A DNA stretch of 34,015 nucleotides from Nitrospirota bacterium (GTDB taxonomy: Bacteria; Nitrospirota; Nitrospiria; SBBL01; JAADHI01), in assembly GCA_029261155.1 (NCBI GenBank), contig JAJDBW010000078.1:1-34015 (forward strand), written 5' to 3'. A model generated the notes under the pieces. The model saw only the letters and a list, made by a program, of their open reading frames with translations. It did not search any database and was not told where the DNA came from. Shown in pieces: positions 7,344 to 15,486 of the stretch; the stretch's first letter is position 1, and each line of letters starts with the position of its first letter. The position numbers were made by a program, and so were the translations under genes.

Positions 7344-7787
7344 ATGTTGCATTTTTCTGCAAAAGGTGAATATGCTGCCCTCGCGATACTCTCCCTGTCT
7401 TTGCACGGCGATCAAAGGCCCTTACAGGTTAAAGTGATTGCAAAAGCAGAACAAATTCCCCTCCGTTTCTTGGAGCAGGTAATGAGCCAATTGAAAAAGA
7501 AAGGCTTGGTGGACAGCGTTCGTGGTCCACATGGCGGATATCGTCTAACGCGCTCTCCCGATCAGATTACATTGGGAGAGGTATTGCAAGCAATTGAAGG
7601 TCCGCCAAGCTCGGATGTTCCGCTCGACCAAAATGGAAGGCAGGCCTTTGGTCGTCTTGTCTTACGTGAAGTTTGGGCCGAGGCGAACGAGGCGTTGAGC
7701 GACCAACTCAATTCCATTCACTTTGATGCGCTTTGTGAAAAGCGGCGAGAAAAAGAAGGCACGGCGGTTTTAATGTTCCATATCTGA
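7344..7787 (+). CDS. Rrf2-family transcriptional regulator next to apr-sat
   Basis: A 147-residue winged-helix regulator. The N-terminus MLHFSAKGEYAALAILSL, the recognition region IPLRFLEQVMSQLKKKGLVDSVRGPHGGYRL (about residues 39-69) and ITLGEVLQAIEGP (75-87) are classic Rrf2 features. The three-cysteine [2Fe-2S] ligand cluster of IscR or NsrR is missing; the only cysteine is in FDALCEK near the end. That makes a CymR-like mode (sulfur status sensed through a partner protein or small molecule) more likely than cluster sensing. The gene has its own strong promoter and a dyad at the start point, and aprA begins 77 bases downstream, so it probably controls sulfate activation and reduction. A clear Shine-Dalgarno sequence is absent. 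Confidence 0.85.
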   Translation: MLHFSAKGEYAALAILSLSLHGDQRPLQVKVIAKAEQIPLRFLEQVMSQLKKKGLVDSVRGPHGGYRLTRSPDQITLGEVLQAIEGPPSSDVPLDQNGRQAFGRLVLREVWAEANEALSDQLNSIHFDALCEKRREKEGTAVLMFHI

Positions 7788-7864
7788 GATCTGATTTTGA
7801 CGCGAAAGCACTGATCAAATCGGTACAGTGCGCGTGTTAAATATTAATAGAGAGAGTTGAAAAC

Positions 7865-9583
7865 ATGATCGAACGGCAAATCATTCATACGGATATCCTC
7901 ATTATCGGCGGCGGAACGGCGGGCTGCATGGCAGCCGTCGAGGCGCGGGAGAAGTTCCCGCAATACAAAGTCGCCATCCTCGAGAAGGCCCATATCGACC
8001 GGAGCGGCTGTCTTGCGGGCGGCATGAACGCCATCAATGCCTATTTAAATAAAGGCGAAACGCCCGAAAGTTTTGTGCGCTATGTGCGCTCCGATTCTTG
8101 TGGCCTTATCCGCGAAGACCTCGTGAAGTCGATGTCCGAGCTCTTCGAATATTGCGTTAAAAAGGTCGAATCTTGGGGCCTCCCCATTTTGTGTGACGAC
8201 AAAGGCGACTACGTCCCACGTGGGCGTTGGAATATCAAAATCAACGGCGAATCGCTCAAGCCCATTTTGTCCCGCGCCGCGCGTTCCTCCGGAGCGAAGG
8301 TTTACAACTGGCTTGTCGTGACGAATCTCCTCACCGATGGCAATCGGGTAACGGGGGCCGTCGGTTTTTCGTTGCGAAATGGAAAATTTTATGTGGTTCA
8401 TGCGAAGGCGGTTTTAATTGCCACCGGCGGCGCAGCGGGACTTTACCGCCCGAACAACACGGGAGACGCCTCTCACAAAACCTGGTATTCGCCCTACAAC
8501 ACCGGGGCGGGCTACGCCATGGGCATTCGAGCCGGGGCGGAGATGACCTCGTATGAAATGCGCTACGTCGCCATCCGCACCAAGGACGCCATCGCCCCCA
8601 CGGGCACCATCGCGCTGGGCGCAGGTGCGCCGCAGGTGAATGCCAAGGGCGACCGCTTCATGGTAACCCGATATAAAGACATTGGCGGTGACGGCGCGCC
8701 GACGCCCTATCGCGCCCACGGTCCGATTCAAGAAATCAAGGAAGGCCGCGGACCGGTTTATCTCGATACGCGCGGCATCGGCGCCGATAAGGTGAAGGAT
8801 TTGAAAAAAGCTTATCTCGACATGTATCCCTCTCAGGTTCTTTATTGGCTGGCCAACGACATCGATCCCGCCACCGAGCCCGTCGAAATCCAAACGACCG
8901 AACCTTATGTCGTCGGCGGCCATTGTCAGGCGGGTTATTGGGTCGACGAGGGCCGAAGAACCACGCTTAAAGGTCTATACGCCGCAGGCGACGTGGCAGG
9001 TGGCGCGCCCTTTAAATTTGTTTCCGGTTGTTGGGCCGAAGGTGTTTTGGCGGCAAGGACAATGGGTGAGGACCTCTCCAAGATCGGGGAGGCGGCGGTA
9101 TCCGAGGAGCAAATCGCCCGCGAAGAGGCCCGTGCCTTCAATGCGTTTAAAAATCATGAAAAGGGAATGCGGGGCATCCCGCCCGTTGATATGGAAGCAC
9201 GGCTTCAAAAAATTATGGAGCAATATGCCGGCGGCGCATCCACTTATTATGAAATGAATGCCGAGATGTTGGAGATTGCCCGGAAAAAGCTGTCCAGCCT
9301 CCCCAGCGAAACCCAGGACTTGGTGGCGGACGACCTGCATCAACTCATGAAGGCTCACGAAATTATCGATCGGGTCGATGTAGCGCAAGTGCTGGTCGAA
9401 CATATGGCCTATCGCAAAGAAACCCGTTGGCCGACTTATCATACCCGAACGGATTTCCCGGAGCGGGACGACGCCAACTGGCTCAAATTCGTCAACTCGG
9501 TCCGGGACCCAAAGAGCGGCACAATAAAAATGATGACCCGCCCTTATGAGCAACTCGTTCCGGGCGACCGTTACAAACCCTAA
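7865..9583 (+). CDS. aprA: Adenylylsulfate (APS) reductase, alpha subunit
   Basis: A 572-residue FAD-dependent subunit of APS reductase, which reduces adenylylsulfate to sulfite and AMP (or runs in reverse). Visible features are the dinucleotide fold ILIIGGGTAGCMAAVEA (residues 11-27), RSGCLAGGMNAINAYL, the AprA-type stretch RGRWNIKINGESLKPIL (about 119-135), VLIATGGAAGLYRPN, and the flavin-domain end VVGGHCQAGYWVDEGRRTTL and GLYAAGDVAGG. It belongs to the fumarate reductase/succinate dehydrogenase flavoprotein superfamily. At 572 residues it is shorter than dissimilatory AprA proteins as I recall them (about 610-660), and the middle region (WYSPYNTGAGYAMGIRAGAE and GTIALGAGAP) differs from classical ones. 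AprB follows after 29 bases. The close partner genes make the APS reductase call firm; whether it serves assimilation or energy metabolism is open. Confidence 0.88.
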   Translation: MIERQIIHTDILIIGGGTAGCMAAVEAREKFPQYKVAILEKAHIDRSGCLAGGMNAINAYLNKGETPESFVRYVRSDSCGLIREDLVKSMSELFEYCVKKVESWGLPILCDDKGDYVPRGRWNIKINGESLKPILSRAARSSGAKVYNWLVVTNLLTDGNRVTGAVGFSLRNGKFYVVHAKAVLIATGGAAGLYRPNNTGDASHKTWYSPYNTGAGYAMGIRAGAEMTSYEMRYVAIRTKDAIAPTGTIALGAGAPQVNAKGDRFMVTRYKDIGGDGAPTPYRAHGPIQEIKEGRGPVYLDTRGIGADKVKDLKKAYLDMYPSQVLYWLANDIDPATEPVEIQTTEPYVVGGHCQAGYWVDEGRRTTLKGLYAAGDVAGGAPFKFVSGCWAEGVLAARTMGEDLSKIGEAAVSEEQIAREEARAFNAFKNHEKGMRGIPPVDMEARLQKIMEQYAGGASTYYEMNAEMLEIARKKLSSLPSETQDLVADDLHQLMKAHEIIDRVDVAQVLVEHMAYRKETRWPTYHTRTDFPERDDANWLKFVNSVRDPKSGTIKMMTRPYEQLVPGDRYKP

Positions 9584-9612
9584 ACTTTTAATTTAATCGT
9601 GTGAGGTAAGTT

Positions 9613-9999
9613 ATGCCTGTTTGGGTCGATCCAGAAAAATGCAATGGCTGTTACAATTCGCGGCAACCCCCCTGTGTGCGGATGTGCCCAGGAGATCTCA
9701 TCGTCAAAGATTATTCCGTCAACAAAGCCTATCTCAAATATCCCGAAGATTGCTGGGACTGTTTGCCCTGCATCAAGGCCTGTCCCGAGGAGGCGATCGA
9801 ATTCCATCTCTCCTACCAGTTGGGATCGAAGGGGGCGAAGCTTGTGCCGCATGTGCACAAGACCCGCGATTTTATCACCTGGGAAGCTGTCGATAATTCG
9901 GGAAACGAAGAACGCTTTAAAATCCGGACCAAGGTCTTGAAGATCGATTTAGACGAACAAATCGAAGACGGCGCGGAAGGACTCGATTTTTCAATATAG
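9613..9999 (+). CDS. aprB: Adenylylsulfate (APS) reductase, beta subunit
   Basis: A 128-residue ferredoxin-like subunit that passes electrons to the AprA flavin through two [4Fe-4S] clusters. Cluster ligands are C10, C13, C21, C25 (KCNGCYNSRQPPCVRMCPGD, with the AprB-specific insertion between the second and third cysteine) and C47, C50, C53, C57 (DCWDCLPCIKACPEEAI). W48 sits where the tryptophan between the two clusters lies in known structures. The C-terminal part is short compared with dissimilatory AprB (about 145-165 residues as I recall), so the tail that wraps around AprA may be reduced. The order aprA then aprB is the reverse of that in typical sulfate reducers. A ribosome site GAGGTAAG precedes the ATG. 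Clusters are presumably supplied by the isc genes downstream. Confidence 0.9.
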   Translation: MPVWVDPEKCNGCYNSRQPPCVRMCPGDLIVKDYSVNKAYLKYPEDCWDCLPCIKACPEEAIEFHLSYQLGSKGAKLVPHVHKTRDFITWEAVDNSGNEERFKIRTKVLKIDLDEQIEDGAEGLDFSI

Positions 10000-10050
10000 G
10001 ACTATTGTTACTGATTAAAGTCATTCAGCTAAGATAGAAAGGAAGCAGTA

Positions 10051-11217
10051 ATGGGAATATCAACGCCACACGGCGGAACACTCATCAATCGATTTGTCGA
10101 TCAAAACAAGGTCGCGGACCTGACTGAAAAGGCCGCAAGCCTGCCTTGTCTTAGCCTCTCGGCCCGCGAAATTTCGGACCTCGAACTCATTGCCACCGGC
10201 GTGTTTTCCCCGCTCGAAGGCTTCATGGGCCGGGCCGATTACCTCAACGTCCTTCAGTCCATGCACTTGGCCGATGGCCTGCCCTGGACCCTGCCCATCA
10301 CCCTGTCCGTTACGGCGGAGGAAGCCGCGTCTTTGAAGGAAGGAATGGAAATCGCCTTGGCCGACGAAAGCGGTTTGATTCTGGCGCTTCTTCAGATCGA
10401 AGAAAAATTTCCGCTGACCCAGAAAGACAAGGAAAAAGAGGCGCGCTTGGCCTACGGGACGGAAGATCACGCACATCCCGGCGTGGCCTATACCCATCGC
10501 TTGGGCGATTTTTTATTGGCTGGAAAAATCGACATGCTCCGGCGTCCGGCGGCCCAAGACTTTCAAGAGCACCGCCTCGAACCGGCGCAGACCCGAAAGG
10601 TTTTTACTGAGAAAGGCTGGGACCGGATTGTGGCCTTTCAAACGCGTAATCCGGTCCACCGCGCTCACGAATACATCCAAAAATGCGCGATGGAAATTAC
10701 CGACGGGCTCCTCCTTCATCCGATTGTCGGCGAGACGAAGGCGGGCGACATTCCCGCGGATGTCCGAATGGATTGCTATAAAGTCCTACTCGAAAATTAT
10801 TATCCTAAAGACCGAACGGTCTTGTCTGTCTTTCCGGCCGCAATGCGTTATGCCGGTCCGAGAGAAGCGATCTTTCACGCCCTCTGCCGGAAGAACTACG
10901 GCGTGACGCATTTCATTGTCGGGCGTGACCATGCGGGCGTGGGAAATTACTACGGTACCTACGACGCGCAAAATATCTTCAAAGAATTTAAGGCATCGGA
11001 ACTCGACATCCAACCCCTCTTTTTCGATCACTCCTTCTATTGCAAGCGCTGCTTGGGGATGGCCTCGGCCAAGACCTGCTCGCATGAGGCATCAGAACGA
11101 ATTGCACTTTCGGGTACGAAAGTACGTGAGATGTTGGGTGAAGGAATTCGGCCGCCGCAGGAATTTAGCCGCCCGGAAGTGGCCGATATTTTGATTAAGT
11201 CGATGTCGAAGCACTAG
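10051..11217 (+). CDS. sat: Sulfate adenylyltransferase (ATP sulfurylase, homomeric type)
   Basis: A 388-residue enzyme that makes adenylylsulfate and pyrophosphate from ATP and sulfate, feeding AprAB (or runs backward to make ATP). Family motifs are present: FSPLEGFMGRADY near residue 52, the catalytic QTRNPVHRAHEYIQ near 195, VGETKAGDIP, the second nucleotide motif IVGRDHAGVGNYYG near 290, and LSGTKVREML near 353. The cysteines in FYCKRCLGMASAKTCSH (about 330-346) match the zinc site of bacterial and archaeal Sat proteins. No APS-kinase domain is fused. It follows aprB by 51 bases, with GAAAGGAAG as ribosome site, and completes the cluster. No qmo, cysN/cysD or dsr genes lie in the window. 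Confidence 0.95.
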   Translation: MGISTPHGGTLINRFVDQNKVADLTEKAASLPCLSLSAREISDLELIATGVFSPLEGFMGRADYLNVLQSMHLADGLPWTLPITLSVTAEEAASLKEGMEIALADESGLILALLQIEEKFPLTQKDKEKEARLAYGTEDHAHPGVAYTHRLGDFLLAGKIDMLRRPAAQDFQEHRLEPAQTRKVFTEKGWDRIVAFQTRNPVHRAHEYIQKCAMEITDGLLLHPIVGETKAGDIPADVRMDCYKVLLENYYPKDRTVLSVFPAAMRYAGPREAIFHALCRKNYGVTHFIVGRDHAGVGNYYGTYDAQNIFKEFKASELDIQPLFFDHSFYCKRCLGMASAKTCSHEASERIALSGTKVREMLGEGIRPPQEFSRPEVADILIKSMSKH

Positions 11218-11389
11218 GATTAAATGACGGAATGTTGCGGTAAAAATGTCTTACCAACAGAAGTTCAAAAAGGTGGGGACTGCCGTTTCCTGGATCGTTT
11301 GTTGTTTTCGCGTCTTGAGGGCTGAAGCTGCGTAGACATGATTATTGAAGTCCTGGGTTACTGGAACATAAAGGATTAAATGGACGGAA
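11217..11389. repeat. Short direct repeat flanking the sat-PilZ spacer
   Basis: GGATTAAATGACGGAA (11217-11232, beginning inside the sat stop codon) recurs as GGATTAAATGGACGGAA (11373-11389, overlapping the PilZ stop region), with a single inserted base. The 140 bases between hold no gene. The repeat could mark an old insertion or duplication, or be chance. Confidence 0.4.
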
Positions 11390-11753
11390 CAAAGAACAAT
11401 CCGTTTTCAGCCATTTGAAGGCAGAGTTCTTCTGCGATTTGTTTGCTTTTTTCATCAAATTCGAGACCAAACCCGGGTTCGCCATGTTCCGCGCTGACAC
11501 CCCGCCAACGCACCGTTGCCGACAATACGTGGTCTTTTTCGTCGACCCGCAAGACAATCCATATCTGATCGCCCGATTCAATGCTGTCCGGCATTGTTCC
11601 AAGGGGTGTTAAAAAGGTACCCGAAGGCGAGATGTCGTAAATTCCCCCTTCATTGTTCTCGTGTTTCCGGTGGTCCCAACGCACCCAATTTAAGGTTTTA
11701 TTGCGCTCGTGTTGCCTTGGATCTGGTTCTTTTTGGGGGTTATCTGATGTCAT
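11376..11753 (-). CDS. PilZ-domain protein
   Basis: A 125-residue soluble protein made mostly of one PilZ domain, the cyclic di-GMP binding fold. The order of elements fits: a basic RxxxR-like region (VRWDHRKHENNEG, about residues 24-37), the DISPSG signature (about 40-45) that contacts the ligand, GDQIWIVLRV, a VRWRG strand, and FGLEFDE. The first arginine motif is not textbook, so ligand binding is likely but not certain. The ATG at 11753 has an AGAGGA ribosome site; an upstream TTG is less likely. It faces sat end to end, is not in an operon with it, and no adjacent gene reveals its target. Confidence 0.7.
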   Translation of the reverse strand: MTSDNPQKEPDPRQHERNKTLNWVRWDHRKHENNEGGIYDISPSGTFLTPLGTMPDSIESGDQIWIVLRVDEKDHVLSATVRWRGVSAEHGEPGFGLEFDEKSKQIAEELCLQMAENGLFFVPSI

Positions 11754-11917
11754 CGGCGGTCCTCTGAGGGATTTCTTTCCTAAGTAAAAAAGGTATCCTA
11801 GAATCTCCAAGCTGTCAATTTGAGCCTTCTTTGAGTCCGCTCAGATAGAATTAGATTGTTCTTCTTTAACGACAAAAGAAAAAAAAGAGGGGTTTTGTTG
11901 GGTGTATTGGCTTTGTT

Positions 11918-11935
11918 GGCAATAAAGATATTGCC
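11918..11935 (-). terminator. Stem-loop after iscX
   Basis: GGCAATA and TATTGCC form a perfect 7-base stem with a 4-base loop just after the iscX stop. The run of eight T residues on the minus strand comes about 30 bases later rather than directly behind the stem, so it is a weak candidate for the end of the isc transcript. Confidence 0.35.
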
Positions 11936-11938
11936 TGG

Positions 11939-12154
11939 TTATGATTTCTGGGCATCCTGGTATTCTTCATACCAGGCCATTTGTATGGCTTCGAGGATGG
12001 CCTCGTTCGAGGCCTTAGGGTCGGCTGTAAAATCGGGTAGGCTGGTGACCATTTGATGCAGGTCGGTAAAGCGGACGGTGAGGGGGTCGGTGTCGGGATA
12101 GGTCTCCTGTAGCAAAATACCGATGTCTTCAATCGTGTGCCAATCAAGTTCCAT
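11939..12154 (-). CDS. iscX: IscX, iron-sulfur assembly regulator
   Basis: A 71-residue acidic protein matching IscX (YfhJ), which binds iron and IscS and tunes cluster assembly. The start MELDWHTIEDIGILLQETYPDTDP, the middle RFTDLHQMVTSLPDF and the end ASNEAILEAIQMAWYEEYQD follow the E. coli pattern of about 66 residues. The reading frame is open upstream into fdx, but the ATG at 12154 is chosen because CTGGAGG precedes it and the homology begins there. It is the last gene of the isc operon, 16 bases after fdx. Finding IscX confirms a complete isc set of the proteobacterial kind. Confidence 0.9.
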   Translation of the reverse strand: MELDWHTIEDIGILLQETYPDTDPLTVRFTDLHQMVTSLPDFTADPKASNEAILEAIQMAWYEEYQDAQKS

Positions 12155-12170
12155 CTGGGCCTCCAGAAGC

Positions 12171-12503
12171 TTAATGTTGTTCCGCTTTGCGGAAGGGCTG
12201 CACATTTTTAGGAATCTCGATTGCGCAGTCGCCCGTGACCACGGCTTGGCAGCCTAATCGGGAAGTCAGGGTCAGCCCCTCCGCCGTGTCGAGTCGGTCT
12301 TCCTCATCTTCTTCCATTTCCGAAAGATTGTTCATTCCATCACGCACAATAACATGGCAGGTGGTACAGGCGCAGCTGCCGCCGCAATTGTGTTCGAGTT
12401 CGATGTCGTTTTCTAAGGCGATATCGAGGATGCTCTTGCCTTCTTCCACTTCAAAGGTAAGATTTTGGTTCGGATCTTCGGATAAAAATGTAATTTTCGG
12501 CAT
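12171..12503 (-). CDS. fdx: [2Fe-2S] ferredoxin of the isc operon
   Basis: A 110-residue adrenodoxin-type ferredoxin that gives electrons for cluster assembly on IscU. Ligands appear as C40, C46, C49 in HNCGGSCACTTCHV (three close cysteines) with the fourth in SRLGCQAVV near residue 84. The acidic helix MEEDEEDRLD matches the partner-binding region of Isc ferredoxins, and the length equals E. coli Fdx (111). It lies 36 bases after hscA in the conserved gene order. Confidence 0.95.
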   Translation of the reverse strand: MPKITFLSEDPNQNLTFEVEEGKSILDIALENDIELEHNCGGSCACTTCHVIVRDGMNNLSEMEEDEEDRLDTAEGLTLTSRLGCQAVVTGDCAIEIPKNVQPFRKAEQH

Positions 12504-12539
12504 GGGTAATCCTAAAAAATGGGCGAATTAAAAAGGGTC

Positions 12540-14378
12540 TTATATGTTGTCGAGTCGTTTATTTTGAAGGGCTTCTTTGACCGAACGGCTCATCAATTTC
12601 TCAGCGAGCGATTGTGTTACTTCGTCGATGCGGTTGAGTTTTTCACGAATGGCGGCAGGGTTTTCACGGGAAAGGGCTTCCTTCAATTCCGCAAGGGCAG
12701 TGGTGATGGACCTCTGTTCGTTCGCGTCGACCAAGTCTTTGCCTTGCTTCAGGGCTTTTTCCGTATGTCGGATAACCGTTTCGGCTTCATTCTGAACTTC
12801 AATGCGTTGACGTTTTTCCATATCTTCTTTGGCATGTTCCATGGATGCCGAAATCATGGCCTCTGTCTCGGCGTCGCTGAGGCCGTAGGTCGGTGTGACC
12901 TCTACTGATTGCGCACGGCCGCTACGCAGGTCTTTGGCCTTCACGTTTAATATGCCGTCGGCGTCGATTAAAAACGTGACTTCGATGCGTGGCATGCCTG
13001 CGGGCATGGGGTCGATGCCCGTCAGGTTAAACTTGGCAAGACTGCGGCAATCCTCAACCAGTTCGCGTTCGCCTTGAACCACGTGAATGGACACGTTTTT
13101 TTGCCCGTCGACAAAAGTCGAAAACATTTCTTTTCCACTGGTCGGAATCGTCGAATTTCTCGGAATCAGCTTGCTGACGACGCCGCCCATGGTTTCGAGT
13201 CCGAGCGATAAAGGGGTCACGTCCAAGAGGAGCAGGTCCGAGATATCGCCGGAGAGAATGTTGGCTTGAATGGCCGCGCCCAAGGCGACCACTTCATCCG
13301 GGTCGAGTTCGCTATGTGGCGTTTTATGAAAGAGATTTTCAACGGCCTGTTTAATGAAAGGCATGCGGGTCGATCCACCCACCAGGACGACTTCCGTAAC
13401 GTCTTCCGGCTTGAGATTCGCATCGGCCAGGGCTTGAAGGCAAGGCCCCGTGCTGCGATCGACAAGGTCTTGTACTGAAGCCTCGAATTCCTTGCGGCTG
13501 ATTTCGCGTCGGTAGATTCCTTTTTTATTGGGAAGGGACAGCACAATCTCGGCTGTGGATTGTTCGGATAAGGCGCACTTGACCTGCTCCGCGACGAGGC
13601 GGGCTTCTTGTCGCAAGGCCGGGAGTTCAAAGAGATCGATTTGATATTGTTTTAGGAGGTCTTCACGAATGCGCTCTACGATGCGCTGATCGAAATCGTC
13701 GCCGCCAAGGCGGGTATCGCCGTTGGTTGAAAGGACTTCAAAAATTCCCCCTTTGATTTTTAGAATTGAAATATCGAAGGTGCCGCCGCCGAGGTCGTAC
13801 ACGGCAATGATCCCTTGTTTTGTTTTTTGAAGGCCGTAGGCCAGGGAGGCGGCTGTGGGCTCGTTCAAAATACGTATTACATCTAGGCCGGCGAGGCGTC
13901 CGGCGTCTTTTGTCGCTTGCCGCTGGCTGTCATTAAAATAGGCGGGCACGGTGATGACGGCCTGGGTCACTTCCGAGCCGAGATGCGTCTCGGCTCGTTG
14001 TTTGAGCGCACGCAGGATAATGGCTGAAATTTCGGGTGGGCTGTAGAGCCGTTGGTCTATTTGGATGCGAAGCGCTTCTTTTTCTCCACCGACCAGTTTG
14101 AAGGGCACCTGTTTAATATCCGCCTCTTCCAGATCTTCCCGTCCTTTGCCCATGAAGCGTTTGACGGAATAGATGGTCCGCCCGGTTTCAGCGATGAGCT
14201 TGCCTTTGGCCAGATCGCCGACCAGGGTATGGTCCGGATTGCCGTCTTGATCGAAGGCGACAATGGACGGGACCATGGATCGACCGCTTTCGCCTTGAAT
14301 AACACGGGGCGTTGCTCCGTCCATATAGGCGACGAGACTGTTGGTGGTTCCCAGATCGATACCGACAACTTGAGACAT
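12540..14378 (-). CDS. hscA: HscA, Hsp70-type chaperone for iron-sulfur assembly
   Basis: A 612-residue Hsp70 homologue specialised for transfer of clusters from IscU, close to E. coli HscA (616). The ATPase domain starts [15 protein letters not shown] and includes [43 protein letters not shown] and [11 protein letters not shown]. The substrate domain begins after [14 protein letters not shown] near residue 385, and the lid follows. The start codon directly abuts the hscB stop (TAGATG), a sign of translational coupling. IscU here keeps the LPPVK motif that HscA recognises. The lid lacks the DnaK acidic tail, as expected for HscA. Confidence 0.95.
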   Translation of the reverse strand: MSQVVGIDLGTTNSLVAYMDGATPRVIQGESGRSMVPSIVAFDQDGNPDHTLVGDLAKGKLIAETGRTIYSVKRFMGKGREDLEEADIKQVPFKLVGGEKEALRIQIDQRLYSPPEISAIILRALKQRAETHLGSEVTQAVITVPAYFNDSQRQATKDAGRLAGLDVIRILNEPTAASLAYGLQKTKQGIIAVYDLGGGTFDISILKIKGGIFEVLSTNGDTRLGGDDFDQRIVERIREDLLKQYQIDLFELPALRQEARLVAEQVKCALSEQSTAEIVLSLPNKKGIYRREISRKEFEASVQDLVDRSTGPCLQALADANLKPEDVTEVVLVGGSTRMPFIKQAVENLFHKTPHSELDPDEVVALGAAIQANILSGDISDLLLLDVTPLSLGLETMGGVVSKLIPRNSTIPTSGKEMFSTFVDGQKNVSIHVVQGERELVEDCRSLAKFNLTGIDPMPAGMPRIEVTFLIDADGILNVKAKDLRSGRAQSVEVTPTYGLSDAETEAMISASMEHAKEDMEKRQRIEVQNEAETVIRHTEKALKQGKDLVDANEQRSITTALAELKEALSRENPAAIREKLNRIDEVTQSLAEKLMSRSVKEALQNKRLDNI

Positions 14379-15110
14379 CTACTTATTTTTCTCCAAAGCG
14401 GATTGGATGTTTTGAATGATGCGATCTAGATAGCCTTCGTGAGAAAGGATTTTTTTCATTCGCTGTAGGTGCGCCTTTTGTTCATCGCTAAACGTGGGCT
14501 TGTTTCTACTTTTTTCGAGACTGTCCCATTCCACGGCGAGACGATTCAGCTGAACGTCTTCTTTGTCGTGATAGGCCTGCATTTTTTCAAGATCGTTTTT
14601 TAATTCTTGTCGGACAGCTTCTTGTCCAGCGTCTTCGGCGCGGATATTTTCAAGAGTCTCCAATCGCTCTTGAATCTCGAAGATGTCTTCGAAGAGCTCG
14701 GCCGGCGCTTCGGCCTCCATGGGTTTGTCGCCTTCGATCAGGCCAATGAGATAGCGCACTCTTTTTTTAGGATCCTTCAAGATCCGGTAGGCTTGGGTCA
14801 GCTGGGCCGTATTTTCAAGGCTGATGGTCTGCTCTTCCGGAGTCCGCTGCTGAAAGTAATCCGGGTGAAATTTCCGGCTAAGTGTATGGTACTGTTTTTC
14901 AAGGGCGTCTTGATCGATGGAAAGCGAGTGGTCAAAACCAAACCAAGTGAAATAATCGTTGTCTTTTAAGAAATGTTGGATTTTATCGCAGTTGGAGCAA
15001 TTATACAGATCGTCGCCGTCATGCTCGCAACTCCAGCACGGACGTGTGACGCTTTCCCCGTCAAAAAAAGGGCCCCTTGCGGGGCCTGTTTTATTTTGAA
15101 TCGCCCCCAT
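14379..15110 (-). CDS. hscB: HscB, J-domain co-chaperone with N-terminal zinc motif
   Basis: A 243-residue J-protein that loads IscU onto HscA and stimulates its ATPase. The N-terminus carries C25, C28, C38 and C41 (PCWSCEH, then CSNC), a zinc-finger-like motif as in eukaryotic HSC20 and absent from E. coli HscB. The J-domain follows (DYFTWFGFDHSLSIDQ, RKFHPDYF with HPD at residues 82-84, and LTQAYRILKDPKKRVRYLI). The C-terminal helical domain binds IscU. The ATG at 15110 is supported by a ribosome site GAGG that overlaps the iscA stop. Codons 8-16 coincide with an intrinsic-terminator-like hairpin, so expression of hscB and everything after it may be attenuated. No later in-frame start would keep the cysteines. 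Confidence 0.9.
   Translation of the reverse strand: MGAIQNKTGPARGPFFDGESVTRPCWSCEHDGDDLYNCSNCDKIQHFLKDNDYFTWFGFDHSLSIDQDALEKQYHTLSRKFHPDYFQQRTPEEQTISLENTAQLTQAYRILKDPKKRVRYLIGLIEGDKPMEAEAPAELFEDIFEIQERLETLENIRAEDAGQEAVRQELKNDLEKMQAYHDKEDVQLNRLAVEWDSLEKSRNKPTFSDEQKAHLQRMKKILSHEGYLDRIIQNIQSALEKNK
15063..15086 (-). terminator. Intrinsic terminator-like hairpin inside the hscB 5' coding region
   Basis: On the minus strand GGCCCC and GGGGCC form a six-pair all-GC stem closed by the GNRA tetraloop GCAA, followed by C and seven T residues (15086 to 15063). This is a textbook intrinsic terminator, yet it lies in codons 8-16 of hscB, 24 bases after its ATG, and reads in frame as GPARGPFF. A ribosome starting at hscB would cover it. 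It may act as a translation-coupled attenuator between iscRSUA and hscBA-fdx-iscX. On the other strand it is also followed by a T-rich stretch. Confidence 0.65.
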
Positions 15111-15117
15111 CGTCGCC

Positions 15118-15477
15118 TCAGGTCGAGAAAGATTCTCCGCAGCCGCAGCTTTGCTTGGCGTTGGGGTTGATAAATTTAAACCCGCCGCCCACGAGGGCCT
15201 TGCTGAAATCGAGCGTGATGCCTGCCAAGTAGACGGCGCTTTTTTTATCGACTAAAACGCGAAGCTCGTCGAATTCGTAGCTGTCGTCATGCGGACCGAC
15301 TTCGGTATCGAACTTGAGTTGATAGGTCATGCCGGAGCATCCGCCCCCTTCGACGCCGAGGCGCAAAGCGGCATTGCCTATATTTTTTTTGGCAATAATT
15401 TCCTTCACCGCTTCAACCGCCGCTGGTGTCAGGTGAACGGCTTGCTCGTTCGTCGTGTTGGTGTCGACTGTATTCAT
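15118..15477 (-). CDS. iscA: IscA/ErpA A-type iron-sulfur carrier
   Basis: A 119-residue HesB/IscA-type protein that carries clusters or iron to target proteins. It has the three conserved cysteines in GGGCSGMTYQLKF (near residue 47) and SCGCGESF (near 111 and 113), the fold-typical LGVEGGGCSG, and the segment DFSKALVGGGFKFINPNAKQSCGCG. The N-terminal dozen residues (NTVDTNTTNEQ) are an extension typical of ErpA-like members, so ErpA is an alternative name; operon position favours IscA. It sits 9 bases after iscU. Confidence 0.9.
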   Translation of the reverse strand: MNTVDTNTTNEQAVHLTPAAVEAVKEIIAKKNIGNAALRLGVEGGGCSGMTYQLKFDTEVGPHDDSYEFDELRVLVDKKSAVYLAGITLDFSKALVGGGFKFINPNAKQSCGCGESFST

Positions 15478-15486
15478 GATTTAACC

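Noticed and set aside
7344-7787. Calling the apr-linked regulator a second IscR
   Set aside because: It lacks the three clustered cysteines needed for a [2Fe-2S] centre.
8414-8923. Long minus-strand frame of 169 residues inside aprA
   Set aside because: It is a GC-driven antisense shadow of a strongly conserved enzyme.
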